Below, in pieces: positions 1 to 5,117 of a stretch of 7,416 nt of DNA. Every line of letters starts with the position of its first letter. Position 1 is the stretch's first letter. The DNA comes from Chitinophaga pinensis (lineage in GTDB: Bacteria > Bacteroidota > Bacteroidia > Flavobacteriales_D > Crocinitomicaceae): assembly GCA_945870115.1 (NCBI GenBank), contig CAMBRH010000172.1:1-7416 (forward strand), in the 5' to 3' direction. The notes under the pieces are model-generated. The model saw only the letters and a list, made by a program, of their open reading frames with translations, had not been told where the DNA came from and ran no database searches. The translations under genes were made by a program, and so were the position numbers.

Positions 1-486
1 TCCAAGTGGGAAAAAGTTTACAGTTTCGTGCATTACCATTCCTTCTTTGTTGATTAAAAATAATCCACGGTAAGCAATCATTGGTCCATTTGCAACCAAT
101 TTTCCATCCATGTCATAATCATAATCTCCAGCTAAAACACCGAATGCTTCAGAAATAGTTTTTGATGTATCCGCAACGATTGGATATTTAACTCCTTCGA
201 TTCCACCTTTGTTTTTTGCAATTTGCAACCAAGCCCAATGAGATTCTTCTGTGTCAGTTGAACAAGCAACTAATTTAACACCTCTTGCTTCGAATTCTCC
301 TAATTTTGCTTGAAAAGCATGTAATTCTGATGGACAAACGAAGGTAAAATCTTTTGGGTAAAAGAAAAACACTACGTGATTTTTTCCAAGATACTGATCT
401 AATGAAAATCCTTGAACAATTTCCACTCCGTTTACTACTGCTGCTGCACTAAATGATGGTGCTTTTTTTCCTACTAATACTGCCAT
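1..486 (-). CDS. 2-Cys peroxiredoxin (AhpC/Prx1 type), C-terminus beyond window edge
   Basis: Thiol peroxidase that reduces H2O2 and organic or peroxynitrite peroxides in the cytoplasm, recycled by thioredoxin or an AhpF-like reductase. The visible 162 codons read in frame from ATG at 486 to the window edge with no stop, so the last roughly 40 residues of a typical 200-residue protein are missing. The thioredoxin-fold active site is clear: P44, T48 and the peroxidatic C51 in the motif FTFVCPSEL (family signature PxxxTxxC), with R140 in AYRGLF as the likely conserved active-site arginine and the HETVN segment near residue 153. The resolving Cys of a typical 2-Cys enzyme would lie outside the window, so the 1-Cys/2-Cys assignment rests on similarity alone. 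The gene lies downstream of dps on the same strand with 95 bp between them and has its own -7 element, so it may be transcribed alone or with dps. OxyR control is inferred from the neighbourhood. Confidence 0.93.
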   Translation of the reverse strand, partial: MAVLVGKKAPSFSAAAVVNGVEIVQGFSLDQYLGKNHVVFFFYPKDFTFVCPSELHAFQAKLGEFEARGVKLVACSTDTEESHWAWLQIAKNKGGIEGVKYPIVADTSKTISEAFGVLAGDYDYDMDGKLVANGPMIAYRGLFLINKEGMVMHETVNFFPLG

Positions 487-530
487 TTTAATTTATTTTT
501 ATTTGTTTATTTTTCTGTTTTTTAATGATA

Positions 531-538
531 CAAAGTTA
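531..538 (-). promoter_or_regulatory. Predicted -7 element of the peroxiredoxin promoter
   Basis: On the minus strand this reads TAACTTTG, a perfect match to the Bacteroidota sigma-ABfr -7 consensus TAnnTTTG. It lies 44 bp upstream of the ATG and would give an A-rich leader of about 38 nt, typical of well-expressed genes in this phylum. No convincing -33 TTG is visible at the usual spacing. A 16-bp palindrome occupies the spacer instead, which would suit an activator-dependent promoter. Confidence 0.5.
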
Positions 539-539
539 A

Positions 540-555
540 TTCTTTTTAAAAAGAA
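540..555. repeat. Perfect 16-bp palindrome next to the peroxiredoxin -7 box
   Basis: TTCTTTTTAAAAAGAA is its own reverse complement. It starts one base upstream (in the minus-strand sense) of the predicted -7 element, so it fills the -10 to -28 spacer. It could be a regulator operator, or a weak hairpin ending dps transcription 27 bp after the dps stop. There is no GC in the stem beyond one pair per arm, so I favour a protein-binding site, but chance is possible in such AT-rich DNA. Confidence 0.4.
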
Positions 556-581
556 ATAATGAAAATTGTAAAAAGAAATTA

Positions 582-1007
582 TTAATTCAACCAAGCTTTA
601 AACATCCAATTTGTTTTTTCTTTTTCACGAATCAAATCACTCATCAAGGCCGCTGTTCCTTCATCTTCTTGTTCTGAACTCAATTTTAAGATTGATTTTT
701 CAAGGTTTAACAAAAGGGATTGCGCTTCAAAAATGTATTTCATCCCTAATTTGCCATCTGTGATTATTTGATTTTCTTTTATTTCACTTTTACTTAAATA
801 AGCTGTGAAAGTTGACAATGGTTGTAATTCCAAAGATAAAATTCTTTCTGCTAAATCATCAATTATAATTTGAGTTCTTGTATATAATTCTTCATATTTT
901 AAATGTAATTCAAAGAAATTTTCACCCTTAATATTCCAATGTAAGGAGCGCAAGTTTTGATAATGTAACTGGTAACTTGCTAATAATTTATTTATTTTTT
1001 CTTCCAT
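582..1007 (-). CDS. dps: Dps-family ferroxidase / DNA-protection protein
   Basis: Ferritin-like miniferritin that oxidises Fe(II) with H2O2, stores iron in a dodecamer and so suppresses Fenton damage. With the ATG at 1007 the protein has 141 residues, short but within the family range. The inter-subunit ferroxidase ligands of Dps are all present with the expected spacing: H23 (LHWN), H35 (FELH), D50 and E54 (DDLAER), i.e. +12, +15 and +4. W24 next to H23 is also conserved. There is no Lys-rich N-terminal tail, so DNA binding may be weak. A longer reading starts at TTG 1025, adding six residues, but that TTG lies inside the predicted -7 box (1023-1030) and would precede the transcription start. 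The ATG at 1007 is preceded by AAAGGA, so I chose it. The gene is divergent from oxyR and upstream of the peroxiredoxin, which fits a peroxide regulon. Confidence 0.92.
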   Translation of the reverse strand: MEEKINKLLASYQLHYQNLRSLHWNIKGENFFELHLKYEELYTRTQIIIDDLAERILSLELQPLSTFTAYLSKSEIKENQIITDGKLGMKYIFEAQSLLLNLEKSILKLSSEQEDEGTAALMSDLIREKEKTNWMFKAWLN

Positions 1008-1022
1008 GATTCCTTTTTTAGA

Positions 1023-1030
1023 CAAAATTA
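1023..1030 (-). promoter_or_regulatory. Predicted -7 element of the dps promoter
   Basis: The minus strand reads TAATTTTG, a perfect TAnnTTTG match, 15 bp upstream of the chosen ATG at 1007. The transcript would start near 1017 with a leader of about 10 nt containing AAAGGA. The palindrome at 1039-1050 lies 8 bp further upstream, where a -33 element or activator site would be expected. Confidence 0.5.
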
Positions 1031-1038
1031 GAGAATTT

Positions 1039-1050
1039 GTTTATATAAAC
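1039..1050. promoter_or_regulatory. 12-bp perfect palindrome, candidate operator between dps and oxyR
   Basis: GTTTATATAAAC is a perfect inverted repeat in the 80-bp divergent region. LysR-type regulators commonly bind short dyads here, controlling the divergent target and their own gene. It lies just upstream of the dps -7 box and about 16 bp before the weak oxyR -7-like sequence. It does not match the E. coli OxyR ATAG..CTAT pattern, so the assignment to OxyR rests on position only. Confidence 0.4.
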
Positions 1051-1065
1051 TTAATTGATTAATTT

Positions 1066-1074
1066 TATACTTTG
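1066..1074 (+). promoter_or_regulatory. Weak -7-like element upstream of oxyR
   Basis: TATACTTTG resembles TAnnTTTG but has one extra base between TA and TTTG. It ends 13 bp before the oxyR ATG. No TTG occurs at a suitable -33 distance. Low-level or autoregulated expression would be consistent with this, but the call is tentative. Confidence 0.3.
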
Positions 1075-1087
1075 ATAAATTATATTT

Positions 1088-2041
1088 ATGAATATTTCGC
1101 AGCAACAAATTTCGTACATCATCAGTTTACTTGAACACAAAAATTTTGGAAAGGCAGCTGAGGCTTGTTTTGTAACTCAACCAACACTTTCAATGCAAGT
1201 CAAGAAAGCGGAAGATTCTCTTGGTTATAAGATTTTTAACAGAAATCGGAATCCGTTGGAATTAACTGAATTTGGCGAAAAATTAATGCCCATTTTATTT
1301 GAAATGCAAGTTGAATACGACAAGATTTTTCGTTTATCTAAAGAAAGTGAAGGAAAAATGTTGGATGAAATTAAAATTGGTGTAATTCCAACAATTGCAT
1401 CCTATTTAGTTCCTGAATTATTTCAACACAAAAATCAGTTTTCAAGTAATTTAAAATGGGCAATTAAAGAATTGAAAACGGCAGAAATTTTAGATCAAAT
1501 TCAAGCAAAAAAAATAGACATAGGCATTTTAGCTGGACCAATTTCAACAAATTTAAGTGAAAATTTAAAAGTTTTATCTTTATATAATGAAGAGATTTTA
1601 ATTTATTCCAATCGAGAATTAGATCAAAATAAAATGAATAAAATCCATATTTCTGAATTAAAAAACGCTCAACCTTGGCTTTTGAATAATGGAAATTGTT
1701 TGCGCACTCAAATGATTCACTTTTGTAAACTTTCTGACACTCCAAAGTCTGATTGGAATTATGAAGGAGGAAATTTAGAAATGTTGATTAAAATGGTTGA
1801 TATAAATGCCGGATATACATTGATTCCAGATTTTTACCAAAAAGCATTTTCAGTAGATAAAGCTAAGATAAAACACATTTATTCTGAACAAGAAAATCAA
1901 TTTCCCGCAAGAAATATTATTGGAATTTGTTCTCAAAAAAACAGTAAAAAAGCAGAAATTAATGAACTTTTTAATTTTATTAAAGTAAAGTTCGCTAATC
2001 AAGACATGAAAAAATTTAATATCTTAGAGATTAAATTATAA
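1088..2041 (+). CDS. oxyR: OxyR: LysR-type hydrogen-peroxide-sensing regulator
   Basis: Cytoplasmic transcription factor that senses H2O2 by forming an intramolecular disulfide and activates antioxidant genes. At 317 residues it has the usual LysR length. Residues 1-60 form the winged helix-turn-helix (QQQISYIISLLEH, then TQPTLSMQVKKAED), followed by a linker helix and a periplasmic-binding-like effector domain from about 93. The decisive feature is NGNCLRTQMIHFC: C204 and C213 are nine residues apart, as in E. coli C199/C208, with the same CLR and Q positions. T102 (IPT) and T131 probably match the peroxide-pocket threonines. Two differences from E. coli near the sensing Cys are N203 for His198 and T207 for Asp202. 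The ATG at 1088 aligns with the start of the HTH and has no Shine-Dalgarno sequence, usual in Bacteroidota. It is divergent from dps, a classic target. Confidence that it is LysR-type is near certain; OxyR identity is strong. Confidence 0.95.
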   Translation: MNISQQQISYIISLLEHKNFGKAAEACFVTQPTLSMQVKKAEDSLGYKIFNRNRNPLELTEFGEKLMPILFEMQVEYDKIFRLSKESEGKMLDEIKIGVIPTIASYLVPELFQHKNQFSSNLKWAIKELKTAEILDQIQAKKIDIGILAGPISTNLSENLKVLSLYNEEILIYSNRELDQNKMNKIHISELKNAQPWLLNNGNCLRTQMIHFCKLSDTPKSDWNYEGGNLEMLIKMVDINAGYTLIPDFYQKAFSVDKAKIKHIYSEQENQFPARNIIGICSQKNSKKAEINELFNFIKVKFANQDMKKFNILEIKL

Positions 2042-2045
2042 CAAA

Positions 2046-2077
2046 AAAAGCAAGAATTACTTAAAATCCTTGCTTTT
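2046..2077. terminator. Bidirectional intrinsic terminator between oxyR and the secreted-protein gene
   Basis: A perfect 9-bp stem AAAAGCAAG/CTTGCTTTT (2046-2054 with 2069-2077) encloses a 14-nt loop. On the minus strand the stem runs into seven T residues, a good terminator for the gene ending at 2098. On the plus strand it begins five bases after the oxyR stop and is followed by an AT-rich, T-rich stretch. The convergent gene order fits shared use. Confidence 0.85.
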
Positions 2078-2097
2078 CTAATTATTATTTTTGATTC

Positions 2098-3417
2098 TTA
2101 TTTACTTACATTTAAACAAGACATTTCTTCTGGACTATCCGCTCCCCAAGTTGGGATTGTTGCATAAGTTCCTCCACCTTTGTAAGTGTAACTTGCGTAA
2201 ACAGCTGTCATATAGCATTTTCCATCTGTACCTTTATATGAAACCCAAATTTCATGATATTGGTAAAGTGGTAAATCGTAATCATTTTTCTTAACATACG
2301 GTTCTTTCGTTAAAGTTACTGCTTTTACTGTTGAAGCAACTCCTCCTTTACTTGAATAACCTTTCAAATATTCAGCAAATTCAGCTCCTTTAATGTAAGC
2401 TTTTGCGCCATCTTCTAATTTAGTATTTACTGTTACTGCTTTTGGTAAAAATACTTTTGCAATTTTTTCAGCGTAAACTTTATCTAAATATTTTTGAAAA
2501 GCTCCACTGTTGATGTATGTTTCAGATTCTGCTTTAACTTTAGCAACATTTGCTTTTCCTTCAGTAAGGGATTTTTTTGCTTCAGCACTTAAATTCAAAC
2601 TTGCATCTGTTTCAATTTTAGTCAAATAAGCTGAATACTCTTCACATTCTTTGATGATTAATTTTGGATCTGAAATTTTGTTTTTTGTGTTTAGCTCAAC
2701 AATTTCTTTTTGGTAATTTTCCGTTGAAGCCCAAACTGCAAATTGATTTCCATTTTTTAAACATGTTTCCATATTTGTAAAATCTTGTTGCGTTTCAGCG
2801 TTTTTATAACCAACTAATTGTGCAGTTAATTTCTCGTATTCAGCTTTACTAGCTGCATATTCTGCGTATGTTTTTTTGTAATCTCTGTAAGTTCTGCAAT
2901 AACAAGTTGCTTCATCTTTGAAACCATTTTTATATTCAGTTGGTGCTGTATATTGATTGTCAAATAATTTTTCTAATTTTTCAACTTCCACATAAATCGC
3001 TAATTCTTTGTCGGCTCTTGTTTTAATTGGATTATATTTGTCGTAATATTTTTCTGACTTACAATTTGGTTCTAATTTTTGAATATGACCCAAAGTTCTT
3101 TCGTTTTCAAACATCAATTTAGTTAACATTTCATAATCAACACTTGATTTTGTGTATTCAGTTTCTAACTTCGTCAAATTTTCAACTGCAGTTTTGCGGT
3201 GATGTTCTGCACTTGGATCATCTGAAACTTGGCTAAATAATCCACTTGGATCTTTACCAATATTTATTGTTGAAGTGCTTGAACCACCATTATTTCCACC
3301 TAAATTTGGTTTGGTAATTTCAATTGTTGGTTTTTTAATTTTTATTTGAGAATTTAGGTTAAAACTCAAAATGGACGTTGCGAAAAGTCCTAATGCAGTC
3401 ATTTTTGATAATTTCAT
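2098..3417 (-). CDS. Secreted protein of unknown function, 439 residues
   Basis: I do not recognise a family. Residues 1-23 form a signal peptide (MKLSK, then a hydrophobic core) with probable cleavage before Gln24, so the protein is exported to the periplasm, surface or medium. A low-complexity Gly/Ser/Thr/Asn stretch at 39-52 follows. Residues 70-320 are rich in Lys, Glu, Tyr and Ala and look mainly helical, with coiled-coil-like character around 175-200. Residues 376-430 are rich in Tyr, Gly and Thr and look beta-stranded (YQYHEIWVSYKG, AVYASYTYKGGGTY). Seven Cys occur after the signal (119, 172, 174, 219, 258, 401, 434), suggesting disulfides. There is no lipobox Cys and no obvious type IX secretion C-terminal domain. 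It lies 54 bp downstream of the beta-barrel gene on the same strand, so they may be co-expressed, but it also has its own promoter-like sequence. The ATG at 3417 is fixed by the signal peptide. Confidence 0.88.
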   Translation of the reverse strand: MKLSKMTALGLFATSILSFNLNSQIKIKKPTIEITKPNLGGNNGGSSTSTINIGKDPSGLFSQVSDDPSAEHHRKTAVENLTKLETEYTKSSVDYEMLTKLMFENERTLGHIQKLEPNCKSEKYYDKYNPIKTRADKELAIYVEVEKLEKLFDNQYTAPTEYKNGFKDEATCYCRTYRDYKKTYAEYAASKAEYEKLTAQLVGYKNAETQQDFTNMETCLKNGNQFAVWASTENYQKEIVELNTKNKISDPKLIIKECEEYSAYLTKIETDASLNLSAEAKKSLTEGKANVAKVKAESETYINSGAFQKYLDKVYAEKIAKVFLPKAVTVNTKLEDGAKAYIKGAEFAEYLKGYSSKGGVASTVKAVTLTKEPYVKKNDYDLPLYQYHEIWVSYKGTDGKCYMTAVYASYTYKGGGTYATIPTWGADSPEEMSCLNVSK

Positions 3418-3444
3418 CTTCTTTTTGTTATTAATAGTGTATCA

Positions 3445-3476
3445 CAAATTTACTTAATTAATTTTAAGATTTCAAA
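3445..3476 (-). promoter_or_regulatory. Predicted promoter of the 439-residue secreted-protein gene
   Basis: On the minus strand a -33-like TTTG (3476-3473) is followed after 20 bp by TAAATTTG (3452-3445), a perfect -7 match. The -33 element overlaps the TGA stop of the upstream gene at 3474-3472. The ATG lies 27 bp after the -7 box. This allows the gene to be expressed separately from the beta-barrel gene. Confidence 0.5.
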
Positions 3477-4206
3477 TTTTAAATCCGATACTAAATTTAA
3501 CTCCATAAAAATAAGGATTATGCTTAATTCCTTTTTGTGCTTGGAACGTAGAGTTAAGTTGATAAATATATTCTCCAGCCAAGGCAAAACAAAGGAAATT
3601 TAAATTATATTGTAGACCAATTGTAGAGCAACTTGCTAATCCAAAGGAACTTAAGTTGCTCGCTTTTTTTGTGCTAGAACTCGTTTCTGTATCTTCAATT
3701 TTAATAGTTTCCGATTTTTTGTATTCATATAACATTTGACCTTGTAATCCTGTTGATACAAAATAATTCAGTTTTTTTCCTCCTTGTAGACCAATTTTAA
3801 ATGGTAAAATAAGGTTGGAATACCTTGTTTGATAAGAAATTGTTGTATCACCTTCAAATTTAAAATCTTCACCAAATTTTTGATATCCAATTCCGAAATT
3901 GTAAAAAAGGTTTTTCGTGATTTGACTTTTTAAAGCTAAATCAACATTAAACGAAGGAATTTTTACTTCAGAATTTAATTGATCTTGATTTTTCACAAAT
4001 TTTTCTGTGATGCTTAAATTTCTAAAGCTTGTTCCTGTTGAATAAGACAAAAAAACGCAATTTGTCTTCAAAGAATCAGAATTTGAAGATTTTGTATTTT
4101 GTAAAATCTTTGTCTTTTTGTTGGTTTTTTTTCCACTTTCAATTTGACTAAAAGTACTATTTGAGAAGGAAATTATTAAAGTTAAAGTGAAAATTATTTT
4201 ATACAT
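3472..4206 (-). CDS. Outer-membrane beta-barrel protein (PorT-like)
   Basis: The 244-residue product starts with a signal peptide (hydrophobic core 4-15, probable cleavage S20|Q21, motif TFSQ). A Lys/Ser/Asn-rich linker follows to about residue 48. From about 50 to the end there are alternating hydrophobic/polar strands with turns: FLSYSTGTSF, FYNFGIGYQKF, NLILPFKIGLQGG, YFVSTGLQGQMLYEY, FALAGEYIYQL and FYGVKFSIGFKI. The pattern, including the LILPFKIGLQ strand and the strand running to the C-terminus, matches the small outer-membrane beta-barrel domain widespread in Bacteroidota, though specific function cannot be read from it. About 8-10 strands fit the length. The stop TGA at 3472 overlaps the -33 element of the next gene. 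The start at 4206 is set by the signal peptide and lies 20 bp from a perfect -7 box. An operon with the downstream secreted protein is plausible. Confidence 0.85.
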   Translation of the reverse strand: MYKIIFTLTLIISFSNSTFSQIESGKKTNKKTKILQNTKSSNSDSLKTNCVFLSYSTGTSFRNLSITEKFVKNQDQLNSEVKIPSFNVDLALKSQITKNLFYNFGIGYQKFGEDFKFEGDTTISYQTRYSNLILPFKIGLQGGKKLNYFVSTGLQGQMLYEYKKSETIKIEDTETSSSTKKASNLSSFGLASCSTIGLQYNLNFLCFALAGEYIYQLNSTFQAQKGIKHNPYFYGVKFSIGFKI

Positions 4207-4225
4207 TTTTTGTTTTCTAAGATTT

Positions 4226-4233
4226 CAAAATTA
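4226..4233 (-). promoter_or_regulatory. Predicted -7 element of the beta-barrel gene promoter
   Basis: The minus strand reads TAATTTTG, a perfect TAnnTTTG match 19 bp upstream of the ATG at 4206. No clear -33 TTG is seen. It sits inside a short inverted repeat ATTTC...GAAAT (4222-4239). Confidence 0.5.
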
Positions 4234-4345
4234 CGAAATTTATTTTTCATTTTTTGTGTAATTCTATATTCTAGAGAGGACAAAATGGTTTTTAATTTTT
4301 GAAACGAATATATGTTTGTAAATCAGAGTTTTATGATTCCACGGA

Positions 4346-4379
4346 AACAGTTGCATAACCGTTATAAACCGATATGTAT
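4346..4379 (+). repeat. Phased heptamer cluster, copy 1 (includes 24-bp repeat 4356-4379)
   Basis: Three related heptamers lie on the same strand: AACAGTT at 4346, AACCGTT at 4357 and AACCGAT at 4367. The spacings are 11 and 10 bp, about one helical turn each. The segment 4356-4379 recurs at 4434-4457 with 22 of 24 bases identical. Same-face direct repeats of this kind are typical of response-regulator or other transcription-factor sites. The regulator is unknown. Confidence 0.6.
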
Positions 4380-4424
4380 CAGATAATCAATAATTTATCA
4401 TTTCATTATAATTCCAACTTAATT

Positions 4425-4457
4425 ATTCGTTTTTAACCGTTAAAAACCGATATATAT
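4425..4457 (+). repeat. Phased heptamer cluster, copy 2 (includes 24-bp repeat 4434-4457)
   Basis: The same arrangement appears 78 bp after copy 1: ATTCGTT at 4425 (degenerate), AACCGTT at 4435 and AACCGAT at 4445, spaced exactly 10 bp. The flanking sequence after both copies is also similar (ATAATCAATAATT versus TTATCAATTAATT), pointing to duplication of a block of about 40 bp rather than chance. It lies about 73 bp upstream of the biotin carrier -7 box. Confidence 0.6.
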
Positions 4458-4529
4458 TTATTTATCAATTAATTAGCGTAAAATGATTATTCTTTTAAAA
4501 TAAATGTACAGCAATTCTATAAATTAGTT

Positions 4530-4537
4530 TATTTTTG
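4530..4537 (+). promoter_or_regulatory. Predicted -7 element of the biotin carrier gene
   Basis: TATTTTTG matches TAnnTTTG exactly and lies 17 bp before the ATG at 4555, giving a leader of roughly 10 nt with no Shine-Dalgarno sequence. A -33 TTG is not evident. Confidence 0.5.
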
Positions 4538-4554
4538 TAGAAAAAATTAATAAA

Positions 4555-5022
4555 ATGTCAAATCATTCTTGGAAAATTGATGGAATAAAGGAAGTTTCGA
4601 ACAAACAAGCAACAGTTGTTTGGGAAAATGATCGCTTTTTTACGATTCACTTAAAAAATGAACAATTTCACGGTGAATTAATGGAAGAACAATTGGAAAA
4701 CAAGTTGATTAAAATAAAAATTAATCACCGTGAATTTACAATTTCTAAAGAAGGTCAATTGGATGCTTTGATTGAAGAATTAGGTTTAAATGTTGTTAAG
4801 GTCAGAAAATTGAAACAATTGAAATCTCCAATGCCAGGCAGAATAGTTACAATTGCTGTTCAAATTGGTCAAGAAATTGAAATTGGTTCAGAATTATTGA
4901 CTTTAGAAGCCATGAAAATGGAAAACGTATTAAAATCTGACGGAATTGGTAAAGTGAAGACAATTGAAATGGAAGCTGGTGATGTTGTTGACAAAGGTTC
5001 AGTTTTGATTACTTTTGAGTGA
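4555..5022 (+). CDS. Biotin carboxyl carrier protein (biotin/lipoyl-attachment subunit of an acyl-CoA carboxylase)
   Basis: Carries covalently bound biotin that shuttles CO2 between a biotin carboxylase and a carboxyltransferase, in the cytoplasm. The 155 residues comprise an N-terminal part (about 1-85) that probably docks partner subunits, and a biotinyl domain at 88-155. The biotinylation motif EAMKMEN places the biotin on K121; SPMPGRI at 91-97 and the GDVVDKG turn at 142-148 are the usual half-barrel landmarks. The length and the N-terminal extension resemble the carrier subunits of acetyl-/propionyl-/methylmalonyl-CoA-type carboxylases in Bacteroidota more than short fatty-acid AccB. 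No biotin carboxylase or carboxyltransferase gene is in the window: upstream is a divergent membrane protein gene and downstream, after 95 bp, topB. The carrier must therefore work with enzymes encoded elsewhere. The substrate cannot be decided here. Confidence 0.92.
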   Translation: MSNHSWKIDGIKEVSNKQATVVWENDRFFTIHLKNEQFHGELMEEQLENKLIKIKINHREFTISKEGQLDALIEELGLNVVKVRKLKQLKSPMPGRIVTIAVQIGQEIEIGSELLTLEAMKMENVLKSDGIGKVKTIEMEAGDVVDKGSVLITFE

Positions 5023-5045
5023 AATCTAATTTCAAATTGTTGATA

Positions 5046-5063
5046 AATTTTTCCAATTTTTCC
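5046..5063 (+). repeat. Two tandem copies of a 9-bp sequence
   Basis: AATTTTTCC occurs twice head-to-tail in the 95-bp gap between the biotin carrier gene and topB. The gap contains no hairpin terminator and no good -7 box, so topB may be reached by readthrough from the carrier gene. The repeat itself may be chance in AT-rich DNA. Confidence 0.35.
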
Positions 5064-5117
5064 ACAAAAAATAGGCAACTTTACACTTTTATAAAACACC
5101 ATTTCTGAATTTTATCC

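Larger units (their letters stand above)
4234..4529. other. Divergent intergenic region without genes
   Basis: This is the core of the 348-bp gap between the beta-barrel gene and the biotin carrier gene. It holds no open reading frame of note and no RNA gene that I recognise. Its contents are the phased AACCG-type repeats at 4346-4457 and, on the plus strand at 4311-4318, TATGTTTG, a perfect -7 match without a matching -33. A weakly related box, AACGAATAT, lies at 4303-4311. Confidence 0.6.

Noticed and set aside
1008..1087. PerR/Fur-type box in the dps/oxyR intergenic region
   Set aside because: The palindrome GTTTATATAAAC does not match the TTATAAT-n-ATTATAA pattern, and the adjacent regulator is a LysR-type OxyR.
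1464..1745. 93-codon open frame on the minus strand inside oxyR
   Set aside because: It lies fully inside oxyR in antisense, its protein is low-complexity Phe/Leu/Lys, and no promoter is seen. It is a by-product of AT-rich coding sequence.
2091..2294. 67-codon open frame on the plus strand overlapping the secreted-protein gene
   Set aside because: It is antisense to a gene with a clear signal peptide and has no domain-like features.
4346..4457. CRISPR or plasmid-iteron interpretation of the AACCG repeats
   Set aside because: There are only two long copies, no regular spacer series, no cas genes and no replication gene nearby. A regulatory site fits better.
4869..5102. 77-codon minus-strand frame across the end of the biotin carrier gene
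   Set aside because: Most of it is antisense to the conserved biotinyl domain, and the rest is AT-rich spacer.
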